Assembly: GCA_902551455.1 (NCBI GenBank)
Contig: CACDDC010000001.1
Span: 79,876 to 114,413 of the forward strand
DNA from: an uncultured Pelagibacteraceae bacterium
Lineage (GTDB): Bacteria > Pseudomonadota > Alphaproteobacteria > Pelagibacterales > Pelagibacteraceae
DNA: 34,538 nucleotides
Direction of reading: 5' to 3'
This document shows, piece after piece, positions 1 to 9,125 of the stretch (its first letter is position 1; each line of letters starts with the position of its first letter). The position numbers and the translations under genes are program-made. The notes under the pieces are model-generated. The model was not told the origin of the DNA and searched no databases. It saw nothing but the letters and a program-made list of their open reading frames with translations.

Positions 1-1
1 A

Positions 2-109
2 CAAGATCCTTTTGATAGAAACCTTAAATTTAAAAAAGTAGAAATTGACGAAACTTACCCAGAGTATATAAAAAATAATATTCAAATTTTCAAAAATTGG
101 ATTCTTTAA
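2..109 (+). CDS. C-terminal end of an unidentified protein (5'-truncated by window)
   Basis: An open frame runs in from the left edge and ends at TAA 107-109, giving 35 visible residues that end in NNIQIFKNWIL. The stop shares its last base with the ATG of the next gene (TAATG), which argues this is a real, translationally coupled upstream gene. Its position before a nucleotide-sugar aminotransferase and a methyltransferase suggests a surface-polysaccharide or modified-sugar biosynthesis gene. The visible part carries no motif I can assign to a family, so no function is given. Confidence 0.6.
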   Translation, partial: QDPFDRNLKFKKVEIDETYPEYIKNNIQIFKNWIL

Positions 110-1263
110 TGATACCTATTTCTAAACCTTTTATAGAAAAAAAAGATTTTAAATATATAAAAAAAGTTTTAGAAAATAAAATTCTTACAGATGGTTTTTT
201 TCAAAACAAATGTGAAAAATTTATAAAAAAAAAATTAAAATCAAAGTTTATAGCTTTAACCCATAGTTGTACCGCAGCTTTGGAAATTTCTATGATGTTA
301 ATTGATTTAAAAAAAGGGGATGAAGTAATTTTACCTTCTTACGGTTTTGTATCAATTGCAAATGCTATAGTACTTCGAGGAGCTACACCAGTTTTTGCGG
401 ATGTAGATCCTGAAAATTTAAATATTTCACCTTATGATATTAAAGAAAAAATAAATCAAAGAACAAAAGCAATAATAGTAATTCATTATGCTGGAAACTC
501 TTGCGAAATTCAAAAGATTAAAAATTTAACAAAACTGAAACAAATTTATTTAATTGAAGACGCAGCGCATTCTTTTCATGCAAAATATAAAAATAAATAT
601 TTAGGTACGATCGGAGATATAGGGGTATTTAGTTTTCATGAAACCAAAAATTTAGTTAGTGGTCAGGGTGGATGTATTTCTATAAATAATAAATCTTTGA
701 TAAAAAGGGTTAATTTTATTTTAGACAAAGGCACAAATAGATATGAATTTATAAAAAATTATAAAAAAAAAATTATTACCACTACAAAAAATAAAAAATA
801 TTATACTTGGGTTGATATTGGTTCAGAATATAGAGCTCCAGAATTAAGTTCAGCTTTATTATATTCACAACTAAAAAAATTAAATTTTATTCAAAAAAAA
901 AGAAAATCTATTTGGAATTTTTTTAAAAAAGCATTACTTAAATTAAATTCAAATTTATTTACAATAATAGAGCCCAATAAATTTTCAAAAAGTTCATATC
1001 ATCTTTTTGTGGTTATATTTAAAACTGACTATTTGGCAAAAAATTTTATGAAATATATGCAAAAAAAAGGCATAGCAGCTACTTTTCATTACGTGCCACT
1101 ACATAAATCAAAAATGGCAAATAAATATTTTAAAAAAAAACTTAAAGTTACAGAAAATATTTATTCTAGAGTTGTTAGATTGCCATTATTTGTGGGATTG
1201 AATAAAAAAATGATAAAAAAAATTGTTTTAAATTTTAAAAAGTTTTTAAATGACCAAAAGTAA
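109..1263 (+). CDS. wecE: DegT/DnrJ/EryC1/StrS aminotransferase, WecE (RffA)-like
   Basis: PLP-dependent sugar aminotransferase of 384 residues. WecE makes dTDP-4-amino-4,6-dideoxygalactose from the 4-keto sugar, for surface polysaccharide. The fold-type I signature is visible: EDAAHS (Asp about residue 151) and the internal-aldimine Lys about residue 180 in FSFHETKN. That HETKN form, together with KGTNRYEF, YTWVDIGSEY and the late TFHYVPLH stretch, matches the WecE/RffA branch rather than ArnB or PseC. I chose ATG 109 because it overlaps the preceding stop as TAATG; the TTG at 97 lies inside the upstream gene. The next gene overlaps its 3' end by 14 bases. The exact sugar substrate is inferred from family resemblance only. 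Confidence 0.85.
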   Translation: MIPISKPFIEKKDFKYIKKVLENKILTDGFFQNKCEKFIKKKLKSKFIALTHSCTAALEISMMLIDLKKGDEVILPSYGFVSIANAIVLRGATPVFADVDPENLNISPYDIKEKINQRTKAIIVIHYAGNSCEIQKIKNLTKLKQIYLIEDAAHSFHAKYKNKYLGTIGDIGVFSFHETKNLVSGQGGCISINNKSLIKRVNFILDKGTNRYEFIKNYKKKIITTTKNKKYYTWVDIGSEYRAPELSSALLYSQLKKLNFIQKKRKSIWNFFKKALLKLNSNLFTIIEPNKFSKSSYHLFVVIFKTDYLAKNFMKYMQKKGIAATFHYVPLHKSKMANKYFKKKLKVTENIYSRVVRLPLFVGLNKKMIKKIVLNFKKFLNDQK

Positions 1264-2011
1264 AAAGGTTTTAAATTATTGGAGCAAAAGAGCTACAAAA
1301 AGAAAGCTTATATGCACTAATGATAAATTATTGGAAAAATATGAATTTAAATTCCTTAACTCTGAAATAAAAAAAAACTCGAAAGTATTAGATATTGGAT
1401 GTGGAGATGGCTCTTTATTAAAATCTTTACAAATGTCAAAAAATATAAAAGGAGTAGGCATAGATTTTAGCAACAAACTAATAGATCTAGCTAAAAAAAA
1501 TTCAAAAAATTTAGATTTCAAATGTTTTGATATGCTAAAAATAAAGTCTTTAAAAATTAAATTAAAAAGTTTTGACTACATATTAACTAAAAGATCTGTA
1601 CAAAATTTAACTACTTGGAAAAATCAAAAATATTTTATTAATAATCTTCATTATTTTTGTAATAAAAAAACAAAAATTTTTTTAATAGAGAGCTCTAAAA
1701 ATAGTTTAATAAATATTAATAATTTTAGAAAAAAATTAAAATTAAAAGCAATACAAATGCCATGGCATAATTTATATTTTGATGACAAAAAAATATTAAA
1801 AACAAAATTTAATAAAATAAAGATTGATAGTATAGATGAGATTTTTTCTACTTATTATTTTATGTCAAGAGTCATAAATGGAGCTCTTGCAAAAAAGTTA
1901 AATAAATCACCTCAATATGGTGATTTCTTAAATAAAATTGGTTGGGTACTTCCTCAAGGAACAATTAAAAACTTTTCTCAATTAAAAATCTATAAATTTA
2001 AAAAAAAATAA
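1250..2011 (+). CDS. Class I SAM-dependent methyltransferase
   Basis: A 253-residue Rossmann-fold methyltransferase. Motif I is clear at about residues 46-54 (VLDIGCGDG), followed by the acidic loop after beta-2 (GVGIDFS, about 73-79) and a beta-4 segment FDYILTKRSVQN. The C-terminal third (Trp-, Lys- and Tyr-rich) has no signature that fixes the substrate. It overlaps the WecE-like gene by 14 bases, so the two are probably co-translated and it likely methylates a sugar or sugar nucleotide of the same pathway; this is inference from context. It meets the next gene tail to tail with a 5-base gap. Confidence 0.8.
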   Translation: MTKSKKVLNYWSKRATKRKLICTNDKLLEKYEFKFLNSEIKKNSKVLDIGCGDGSLLKSLQMSKNIKGVGIDFSNKLIDLAKKNSKNLDFKCFDMLKIKSLKIKLKSFDYILTKRSVQNLTTWKNQKYFINNLHYFCNKKTKIFLIESSKNSLININNFRKKLKLKAIQMPWHNLYFDDKKILKTKFNKIKIDSIDEIFSTYYFMSRVINGALAKKLNKSPQYGDFLNKIGWVLPQGTIKNFSQLKIYKFKKK

Positions 2012-2027
2012 AAGATTTATTTTTTTT
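2001..2027. terminator. AT-only bidirectional hairpin between convergent genes
   Basis: A12-type arm 2001-2012 (A8 T A3) pairs perfectly with 2016-2027 (T3 A T8) around a 3-base loop, giving a 12-bp stem of only A-T pairs. It lies over the stop codons of two convergent genes and ends in a T-run on either strand, so it could end transcription both ways. With no G-C pairs the stem is weak, so this is a candidate only. Confidence 0.4.
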
Positions 2028-2682
2028 TTAATACAACCAATCTCTTAAAATATAAAATATTAATTTTATATTTAAATAATTTACAAAATATTTTTATTGA
2101 ATCAATTGGATTAAGTATTTCATTATTTACTGATGGATCTATGTCATCAAAAATTAAAAAACCATTATTGTTTAAAATTTTAAATGACTCGATAGCATCA
2201 ATTAAAATATCAGTACCTAAATGAGATCCATCAATATAAATATAATCAAATTTTATATTTGACTCATAATATTCTCTAATTGCAGATACAGAGTCTTTTT
2301 TATTTTTATTAAAATTGAAATTTTTTAAATTATTATCGAAATTTTTTTCTATCTGTTCAAAGTCATAGTTTAAATTTTCATTATTTTCTTTTGTATTTTT
2401 CCAAACATCGACACAATATACATTTGCATTTTTAAAATAATTTAAAATATATAAAGCCGACATTCCTTCAAAAGATCCTATTTCTAGGTAATTAAATTTT
2501 TCGCTATTATTTTTTGGTAAAAAATAATCAAAAATTTTTAAATTATTTAAAAACCAAAAAGTAGTGAATTTTTTATTTTTAATTAATGTTTTAAAATCCT
2601 CAAATTTTTCATTGTTATTTTTTTTTATTTTTTTATTTAGAAAATTTGATGCGATCCGCTTAAAATTAAATATTAAATTCAT
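2017..2682 (-). CDS. Class I SAM-dependent methyltransferase (Methyltransf_24-like)
   Basis: A 221-residue predicted methyltransferase. Motif I appears as YLEIGSFEG (about 65-73), the post-beta-2 acidic residue in YCVDVW (about 89-94), then FDYIYIDGSH (about 145-154) and FLIFDD (about 175-180). The IDGSH and FDD pair is typical of the Methyltransf_24/CmcI-like group, where these residues bind a metal or the substrate hydroxyl. It follows lepA by 14 bases on the same strand, so it may be the last gene of the long thrS-pheT-lepA unit. The substrate is unknown; small-molecule or sugar O-methylation would fit the family. The N-terminal 60 residues are Lys/Asn-rich and carry no recognised domain. 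Confidence 0.75.
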   Translation of the reverse strand: MNLIFNFKRIASNFLNKKIKKNNNEKFEDFKTLIKNKKFTTFWFLNNLKIFDYFLPKNNSEKFNYLEIGSFEGMSALYILNYFKNANVYCVDVWKNTKENNENLNYDFEQIEKNFDNNLKNFNFNKNKKDSVSAIREYYESNIKFDYIYIDGSHLGTDILIDAIESFKILNNNGFLIFDDIDPSVNNEILNPIDSIKIFCKLFKYKINILYFKRLVVLKKK

Positions 2683-2696
2683 ATTAATAGATATTT

Positions 2697-4505
2697 CTAT
2701 TCACTATTATTAATTTTTAATACTCCAATAAATGCTTCTTGGGGTATTTCAACTTTACCAAATTGTTTTGATCTTACTTTTCCTTTCTTTTGTTTTTCAA
2801 GAAGTTTTCTTTTTCTATCTCTTGCTCCTCCGCCATGAATTTTAGTTAAAACATCTTTTTTGAAACCTTTAATAGTCTCCCTTGCTATGATTTTGCCTCC
2901 TATAGCAGCTTGAATTGGTATCATAAAATTGTGCCTTGGTATTAAATCTTTTAATTTTTCACATACTATTCTACCAATAGATTGTGCGAATTCTTTATGT
3001 ATCATCATTGCTAGAGCATCAACAGGTTCTGAGTTTACTAAAATTCCCAATTTAACTAATTCTCCTTCTCTGTGACCAACAATTTCATAATCAAAACTTG
3101 CATAGCCACTAGTCATTGATTTTAGTCTATCATTAAAATCAAAAACTACTTCATTTAATGGAATTTCATAATTCAAGACTGCTCTATTTCCAGAATAATT
3201 TAAATTTGTTTGTATTCCTCTTTTATTTTGACATAACTTTATAATGGATCCAAGATATTTATCAGGAGTTATTATAGTTGCTTTAATCCAAGGTTCTTCA
3301 ATAAATTTTATCAAGGTTGGATCGGGTAAACTAGAAGGATTATGCAAATCTATAATTTCGCCTTTGTTTAAATGAATTTTGTAAACTACTCCTGGTGTAG
3401 TTGTAATTAAATTTATATCAAATTCTCTTTCTAGTCTTTCAGTAATAATTTCTAAATGTAAAAGCCCAAGAAATCCACATCTAAATCCAAGTCCTAGAGC
3501 TGAAGATGACTCAGCTTCATAAGAAAAACTCGAGTCATTTAATTTTAACTTTGCTAAACCATCTTTTAATTTTTGGTATTCGGAACTATCTACTGGAAAT
3601 AGACCACAAAAAACTACAGGCTTGCTTGGTTTGAAACCTGGTAAAGCTTTCTCTAAAGTTTTATTAGAATCACATATAGTGTCTCCTACTTTTGTTTCGG
3701 ATAAACTTTTAATTCCAGTAATAATAAAACCTATTTCTCCAGAATTTAATTCATCAATATTTTTAGGTTTCGGAGTGAAAACACCTACTTTTTCAACAAC
3801 ATATTCTTGGTTAGTAGACATCATTTTAACTTTAATATTTTTAGTTATTTTGCCATCAATGACTCTTACTAGAATTACTACTCCTAGATATGAATCATAC
3901 CAACTATCAACTAATAAGCATTTCAATTTTTCATCTTTATTACCTAAAGGAGCGGGTAAATTTTCAATTATTTTTTCTAGAATTTCATCAATACCATCTC
4001 CTGTTTTTCCAGAACATGGGACTGCATTTGAAGTATCAATTCCAATTACATCCTCAATTTGTTTTTTTGTTCTATCTATATCTGAAGCTGGTAAATCTAT
4101 TTTATTTAAAACTGGAACTATTTCATGGTTTATTTCTAGTGCTTGATAAACATTTGCCAAAGTTTGTGCTTCTACCCCCTGTGTGCTGTCAACAATCAAT
4201 ATAGATCCTTCGCAAGCGTATAACGAGCGACTTACCTCATAACTAAAATCTACATGTCCAGGAGTATCAATAATATTTAAAATATAATTTTTTCCATTTT
4301 TTGATTTGTAATTTAATTTTACTGTTTGTGCTTTAATAGTTATGCCTCTTTCACGTTCTATATCCATAGAGTCAAGAACCTGAGCTTTCATTTCCCTATC
4401 ACTAAGACCACCACACTTATGAATGATTCTATCAGCAATTGTTGATTTTCCATGATCTATATGCGCAATAATTGCAAAATTTCTAATGTGATCAATTTTA
4501 CTCAT
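2697..4505 (-). CDS. lepA: Elongation factor 4 (LepA)
   Basis: Ribosomal GTPase EF-4, 602 residues, close to the usual ~600. The GTPase motifs are intact: G1 AHIDHGKST (14-22), G2 within [11 protein letters not shown] (51-61), G3 DTPGH (80-84) and G4 NKID (134-137). The EF-G-like domains II, III and V follow, then the LepA-specific C-terminal domain ending in the basic stretch [21 protein letters not shown]-4 acts on stalled or assembling ribosomes. The start ATG shares one base with the pheT stop (TAATG), which suggests translational coupling to the phenylalanyl-tRNA synthetase genes. Confidence 0.97.
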   Translation of the reverse strand: MSKIDHIRNFAIIAHIDHGKSTIADRIIHKCGGLSDREMKAQVLDSMDIERERGITIKAQTVKLNYKSKNGKNYILNIIDTPGHVDFSYEVSRSLYACEGSILIVDSTQGVEAQTLANVYQALEINHEIVPVLNKIDLPASDIDRTKKQIEDVIGIDTSNAVPCSGKTGDGIDEILEKIIENLPAPLGNKDEKLKCLLVDSWYDSYLGVVILVRVIDGKITKNIKVKMMSTNQEYVVEKVGVFTPKPKNIDELNSGEIGFIITGIKSLSETKVGDTICDSNKTLEKALPGFKPSKPVVFCGLFPVDSSEYQKLKDGLAKLKLNDSSFSYEAESSSALGLGFRCGFLGLLHLEIITERLEREFDINLITTTPGVVYKIHLNKGEIIDLHNPSSLPDPTLIKFIEEPWIKATIITPDKYLGSIIKLCQNKRGIQTNLNYSGNRAVLNYEIPLNEVVFDFNDRLKSMTSGYASFDYEIVGHREGELVKLGILVNSEPVDALAMMIHKEFAQSIGRIVCEKLKDLIPRHNFMIPIQAAIGGKIIARETIKGFKKDVLTKIHGGGARDRKRKLLEKQKKGKVRSKQFGKVEIPQEAFIGVLKINNSE

Positions 4506-6853
4506 TAAGATCTTAATTTTGCACCGGCTTTTTCTTCAACATTAGAAATAATTTTATTTGAAATATCGTTTAAATCTTTTTCATTTAAAGTTTTAAAATC
4601 TGATTGAATAGTAACTTTCAAAGCAATTGATTTTTTATCAGATGGTATATTATCTCCTTGATATACATCAAAAATTTTGACATTTTTAATTAATTGATTA
4701 TCAACATTTGAAATAATTTCAGTTAATTCTTGTGCTTTAAAATTCTTTCCAACTATAAAAGCAAAATCTCTTTCTGATTTTTGAAAATCTGAAAATGTAA
4801 TTGTTGGTTTATTTTTATTGTTTTGACTTTTATATTTAACTAAATTTTCTAAAAAAATTTCAAAGCCATAAGTATTATCAATTATTTTAGGATGAATTTC
4901 ACCAAAAAAACCTAAAAGTTTTTGACCTTTTTTAGTAATTATTGAGCCAGATCTTCCTGGATGATAGTAGCTAGGAGTCTTGATATCTATAGTAGTTTCA
5001 TTTTTATTAACATCTAGCTCTACTAAGGTTTGAACTATATCCTTTTTTATATCATAAATATCTAAATTATTTTCTTTTCTAATACCACAAACAACCGTTA
5101 TTTGTTCTCCAGGTTTTTTCCCGTGAAAAGATGGTCCAATTTCAAACAGCGATTGATTATCAAAACCTCTGTCAATATTTTTTTTTAAAAAATAAATTAA
5201 ATTTGGATAAAGAGAGCTTCTTAAAACATTTAAATCAGAACTTATAGGATTAATAATTTTAACCTCCTCATAATTTTCTATAAAACTATTATTAATCTTT
5301 TCATCAGTAAATGACCATGTTATCGTTTCTAAATATCCTTTCGAAGCAACTGATCTTTGTGCGAGATGAAAATGTCTTTGAAAAAGATCTAAGGTTGGTT
5401 TTAATCGTTTCTTTTCAGGTTGAATTGACTTAATTTTATCAAAACCTTTAATTCTAATTATCTCTTCCACTAAATCGATTTGACCATAAATGTCTGGTCT
5501 CCAGCTTGGAACTTCTACTCTAATAGCTTTGCCTTGTTGTTTAGTTTTAAATCCTAAATCTTCTAAAATTTTAATTATTTCTTTTTTTTTTATTTGTATT
5601 CCAATTGTTTTAGTTGCAAGATGTGGGTCAAATAGTATTTTTTTATTTAGTATTTTTTTTGTAGATTGAATATCTAATTTTGATACTTGACCACCACAAA
5701 TTTTAGTTATCATTTCAGATGCTAACTCGAGTCCCTTAGAAATTGAATTTGGATCTATTCCTCTTTCAAATCTAAATTTTGCATCGCTGTTTAAATCTAA
5801 TTTTTTTGCTGTTTTTCTTGTTATCTCTGGATCAAAATAAGCTGACTCTAATAAAATATTTTTTGTATTGAGCTCAGTTCCTGATCTTGTTCCCCCAATT
5901 ATTCCTCCTAGACCTAATACACCTTTGTAATCTGATATAACACACATTCCGTCTTCTAATTTATATTTTTTGTTATCTAGAGCCTCAAAATTTTCACCTT
6001 TTTTAGAATTTCTGACAATAATTCCCTTGTTAATTTTATCCAAATCATATGCATGAAGAGGTCTATTTAAATCAAACATAACATAGTTTGTTATGTCAAC
6101 TACTGCTGAGATTGGTCTTAGACCTAAAGAAACGATTCTTTTTTTTAACCATTTAGGACTCTCTTGATTTTTAATATTTTTAATAAGACAACTACCAAAT
6201 ATTTTGCAAGCTTGGTTTTTACTTTTTTCTATTTTTACTTTTAAATTTTGTTTACCTATTTTTTTTATTTTACTAATTTTATCGTCTTTTAACTTACCGA
6301 ATCCACTTGCGGAAAGATCTCTTGCTATCCCTCTAATTCCTAGACAATCTGGTCTATTTGGAGTTATTGATAGTTCTATTACATTCTCTAAATTATTTTT
6401 AAAGTAACTTTTTCCTATTTTTTTTTTGTAAGCATGATTCAATTCAATTATTCCCTTGCTTTCATTTGATAAATTTAGTTCTGATTCTGAACAAAGCATT
6501 CCATAAGATGTTTCTCCTCTTATTTTTGTAACTTCCAATTTCATATTATTTTTAGGAATTACTGAACCTGGTGGTGCGTAAATAGTTAATAAGTTGTCTT
6601 TTGCATTTGGTCCACCACATACAACTTTTACTAATTCGTCTTTACCAATATCAACATGACATAACTTTAATCTATCAGCATTTGGATGCTTTTCTGCTTT
6701 AACTATTTTTGCAACAACAAATTCACTTAATTCATTTTTTATAGGTTCTACTTTTTCAACTTCTAGGCCTGTATGATTCAATTTTTCAATAATTTGGGCC
6801 TCTGTCCTATTTGTTTTTAAGTGATCTTTGAGCCATTCTTTTGTTAATTTCAT
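4505..6853 (-). CDS. pheT: Phenylalanine--tRNA ligase beta subunit
   Basis: The 782-residue beta chain of the alpha2-beta2 PheRS, near the family norm of ~795. In order: an EMAP/OB tRNA-binding domain (about 40-150, with [17 protein letters not shown]), the B3/B4 editing domain (about 210-380) where misacylated Tyr is hydrolysed, B5 (about 400-480), the catalytic-like core, and a C-terminal ferredoxin-fold anticodon-binding domain (about 690-782, from [13 protein letters not shown]). It overlaps pheS by 4 bases (ATGA) and lepA by 1 base, so subunit stoichiometry is probably set by coupled translation. Confidence 0.97.
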   Translation of the reverse strand: MKLTKEWLKDHLKTNRTEAQIIEKLNHTGLEVEKVEPIKNELSEFVVAKIVKAEKHPNADRLKLCHVDIGKDELVKVVCGGPNAKDNLLTIYAPPGSVIPKNNMKLEVTKIRGETSYGMLCSESELNLSNESKGIIELNHAYKKKIGKSYFKNNLENVIELSITPNRPDCLGIRGIARDLSASGFGKLKDDKISKIKKIGKQNLKVKIEKSKNQACKIFGSCLIKNIKNQESPKWLKKRIVSLGLRPISAVVDITNYVMFDLNRPLHAYDLDKINKGIIVRNSKKGENFEALDNKKYKLEDGMCVISDYKGVLGLGGIIGGTRSGTELNTKNILLESAYFDPEITRKTAKKLDLNSDAKFRFERGIDPNSISKGLELASEMITKICGGQVSKLDIQSTKKILNKKILFDPHLATKTIGIQIKKKEIIKILEDLGFKTKQQGKAIRVEVPSWRPDIYGQIDLVEEIIRIKGFDKIKSIQPEKKRLKPTLDLFQRHFHLAQRSVASKGYLETITWSFTDEKINNSFIENYEEVKIINPISSDLNVLRSSLYPNLIYFLKKNIDRGFDNQSLFEIGPSFHGKKPGEQITVVCGIRKENNLDIYDIKKDIVQTLVELDVNKNETTIDIKTPSYYHPGRSGSIITKKGQKLLGFFGEIHPKIIDNTYGFEIFLENLVKYKSQNNKNKPTITFSDFQKSERDFAFIVGKNFKAQELTEIISNVDNQLIKNVKIFDVYQGDNIPSDKKSIALKVTIQSDFKTLNEKDLNDISNKIISNVEEKAGAKLRS

Positions 6854-7917
6854 TTGCTTAGACCTCGGTAATTTGTTGGAACATCTAGTGGATCAAACCC
6901 ATAATAATTTAGCCATCTATAATCACACTCAAAAAAAGATCTTAAATCATTAATACCATATTTTAACATTGCCAATCTATCTATTCCAATACCAAAAGCA
7001 AAACCCTGATATTTATTTGGATCTACTTTTGAATTTTTTAGAACATTGGGGTGAACCATTCCACATCCTAGTATTTCTAACCACTTATCACCTTGTCCAA
7101 TAACTATTTTATTATTTTCTATCCTATATCCAATATCAACCTCTGCGGAAGGTTCGGTGAATGGAAAATGACTTGGCCGAAACCTCATTTTGATTTTTTC
7201 TACTTCAAAAAATTCTTTTACGAAGTAATTTAAACATCCTTTTAAATGACCCATCGTTATATTTTTATCAATGTGAAGGCCCTCTAGCTGATGAAACATT
7301 GGTGTATGTGTCTGATCACTATCACTTCTATACGTTCTACCCGGTGCTATAATTTTAAAAGGTGGTTTTCCATTTAACATTGTTCTAACTTGAACTGGTG
7401 AAGTATGAGTTCTTAGCAATGTTTTCATATTTTCTTCTATATAAAAAGTATCATGCATATCTTTTGCGGGATGATTTTCAGGCGTATTAAGTGCAGTAAA
7501 ATTATAATATTCGCTTTCTATGTCAGGTCCTTCTTCAACACTAAAACCAATTTCTGAGAATATAGATGAAATCTCATCTATCACTTGTGAGACTGGATGT
7601 ATTTTACCAATTTTAAAATCTTTTTCAGGAAGAGTGACATCGTCTTTTTCATTTTTGACTCTCTCTTCTATTTCAGAATCTAACAACTTAAGAGCTTTGT
7701 CGTTAAATAAATTTGTAAGCTCCTGTTTAGCACTATTTATTTTTGAAGCTATTTTTTTTCTTTCATCAGGAGACAAGGATCCTAATTTTTTAAATTCAGA
7801 ATTTATCAAACCATTTTTGCCAAATATTTCAGCTCTTATAAGATCTACTTCTTTTGAAGTTTGAGCAGTGATAAGCTTATTTTTTAATAGATCTTTTAAT
7901 TTTTCAAAATCTGACAT
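6850..7917 (-). CDS. pheS: Phenylalanine--tRNA ligase alpha subunit
   Basis: The 355-residue catalytic chain of PheRS, a class II synthetase charging tRNA-Phe. The N-terminal ~90 residues form the charged helical tRNA-binding arm. Motif 1 contains HPVS (107-110), motif 2 spans [18 protein letters not shown] (about 193-210), and motif 3 is [17 protein letters not shown] (305-321). The F-x-P stretch [15 protein letters not shown] (246-260) is typical. It follows rplT after 43 bases, the longest gap but one within this unit, which could hold an internal promoter or processing site; none is obvious. Confidence 0.98.
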   Translation of the reverse strand: MSDFEKLKDLLKNKLITAQTSKEVDLIRAEIFGKNGLINSEFKKLGSLSPDERKKIASKINSAKQELTNLFNDKALKLLDSEIEERVKNEKDDVTLPEKDFKIGKIHPVSQVIDEISSIFSEIGFSVEEGPDIESEYYNFTALNTPENHPAKDMHDTFYIEENMKTLLRTHTSPVQVRTMLNGKPPFKIIAPGRTYRSDSDQTHTPMFHQLEGLHIDKNITMGHLKGCLNYFVKEFFEVEKIKMRFRPSHFPFTEPSAEVDIGYRIENNKIVIGQGDKWLEILGCGMVHPNVLKNSKVDPNKYQGFAFGIGIDRLAMLKYGINDLRSFFECDYRWLNYYGFDPLDVPTNYRGLSK

Positions 7918-7960
7918 TTTTACAGATTATTTCTTAACTTGAGAAAAACAATAGTGAAGA

Positions 7961-8317
7961 TTAATTAAGTGCTGCTTGGGCTTTTTTAACAATAATTTTA
8001 AAGGCTTCTGGATTGTCGTAGGCTATTTCGGCTAGAATTTTTCTGTCTAATTTAATACCTGATTTGCTTAGTCCATTAATAAACTTTGAATACGTTAATC
8101 CCTCAGATCTTACCCCTGCATTTATTCTTTGTATCCATAAAGATTTAAATTCCCTCTTTTTATTTCTTCTATCTCTGTAAGCATATTGCATAGCTTTTTC
8201 CATAGCTTGTCTTGCAACTCTTATTGTATTTTTTCTTCTTCCCCACTGGCCTTTAACAGCCTTAAATACTTTTTTGTGTTTTGCTTTACTTGTGACTCCT
8301 CTTTTAACTCTTGCCAT
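7961..8317 (-). CDS. rplT: 50S ribosomal protein L20
   Basis: 118 residues, the normal length. The highly basic N-terminus ([17 protein letters not shown]) and the core [20 protein letters not shown] are diagnostic of L20, an early 23S rRNA assembly protein. In E. coli and Bacillus L20 also represses the infC-rpmI-rplT operon; I see no clear L20-binding structure here. The start lies one base after the rpmI stop, with an AAGGGG Shine-Dalgarno-like tract just upstream inside rpmI. Confidence 0.98.
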   Translation of the reverse strand: MARVKRGVTSKAKHKKVFKAVKGQWGRRKNTIRVARQAMEKAMQYAYRDRRNKKREFKSLWIQRINAGVRSEGLTYSKFINGLSKSGIKLDRKILAEIAYDNPEAFKIIVKKAQAALN

Positions 8318-8318
8318 T

Positions 8319-8525
8319 TTATCCCCTTAAGCTGTAAGGCATATAAGATTTTACTATTTTACTATCTTGTTTCGACATTACCGTAGTGCCTCTTTGTTTT
8401 CTAATTTGTGAATTTGTTCTTTTAATCATTCCATGTCTCTTACCAGCTTGAGGCATAATAACTTTTCCTCTGGCTGAAATTTTAAATCTTTTTTTAGCTG
8501 AACTTTTAGTTTTTAATTTTGGCAT
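8319..8525 (-). CDS. rpmI: 50S ribosomal protein L35
   Basis: 68 residues, basic throughout, with the L35 hallmarks [17 protein letters not shown] at the N-terminus and KRHGMIKR in the middle. It lies in the conserved infC-rpmI-rplT order, 54 bases after infC. That 54-base gap is AT-rich and holds only a weak A-T hairpin (8556-8572), not a convincing regulatory structure. Confidence 0.97.
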   Translation of the reverse strand: MPKLKTKSSAKKRFKISARGKVIMPQAGKRHGMIKRTNSQIRKQRGTTVMSKQDSKIVKSYMPYSLRG

Positions 8526-8579
8526 AATTGCATGGGTTTATACAAATATTAATATTATTTTACAACAAAATATTATGAC

Positions 8580-9125
8580 CTATATAGGCTGTATTACCAT
8601 AATCATTTGTTTACCATCAAACTTTGGTTGAAGTTCAACGCGTCCGAGTTCATTCATATCTTTTTTAATTCTATCCATTAATTCATTGCCAAGGTGGGAG
8701 TGCTGCAATTCTCTTCCTTTAAATTTGATAGTAAATTTTACTTTATCACCTTTTGTGAGAAATTTTTGAGCATTTTTTATTTTAAAATTATAGTCATGTA
8801 CCTCGGTTACAGGTCTGAGCTTAATCTCTTTAAGTTCAATCTTTTTCTGTTTTTTTTTTGCTTTATTTGCTTTTTTTTGTTGGTCATACTTAAACTTACC
8901 CATGTCCATTATTTTACAAACGGGTGGTTTAGCATTAGGAGCTATCTCTATAAGATCTAATCCTTGTTCGTTTGCTTTTGAAATTGCTTCATTTAAATTT
9001 AGAGTTCCAAGATTTTCACCATCATTTGTAATAACTTGAACCTCAGGAGATGTGATTTTATAGTTCGATCTCGGTCCCTTAGGTTTAGTTCTTCTTTGGA
9101 AATAGTTTTGTTTGAAATCTGGCAC
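8580..9125 (-). CDS. infC: Translation initiation factor IF-3, GTG start
   Basis: 181 residues with both IF-3 domains. The N-domain (about 20-90) includes LDLIEIAPNAKPPVCKIMD and the C-domain (about 95-181) includes KFTIKFKGRELQHSHLG and KQMIMVIQP. IF-3 binds 30S subunits and checks initiator tRNA and start codon. The reading frame opens at GTG 9123-9125, immediately after the thrS TAA (9126-9128) and in the same frame, so no upstream extension is possible. No ATG, GTG or TTG codon follows before the conserved N-domain. The start is therefore non-AUG, as infC often is (AUU in E. coli). No Shine-Dalgarno is visible, so initiation probably depends on ribosomes finishing thrS. Confidence 0.96.
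   Translation of the reverse strand: MPDFKQNYFQRRTKPKGPRSNYKITSPEVQVITNDGENLGTLNLNEAISKANEQGLDLIEIAPNAKPPVCKIMDMGKFKYDQQKKANKAKKKQKKIELKEIKLRPVTEVHDYNFKIKNAQKFLTKGDKVKFTIKFKGRELQHSHLGNELMDRIKKDMNELGRVELQPKFDGKQMIMVIQPI

Noticed and set aside
97..108. TTG start four codons upstream of the WecE-like ATG
   Set aside because: It lies within the upstream reading frame, and ATG 109 forms the TAATG junction seen elsewhere in the window.
3622..4146. 174-codon frame on the plus strand opposite lepA
   Set aside because: Antisense shadow of the conserved GTPase coding sequence, with no motif or ribosome site.
8526..8579. Possible L20- or IF-3-related leader between infC and rpmI
   Set aside because: Only a 6-bp A-T hairpin is visible and nothing resembles the known L20-binding pseudoknot or Bacillus leader.
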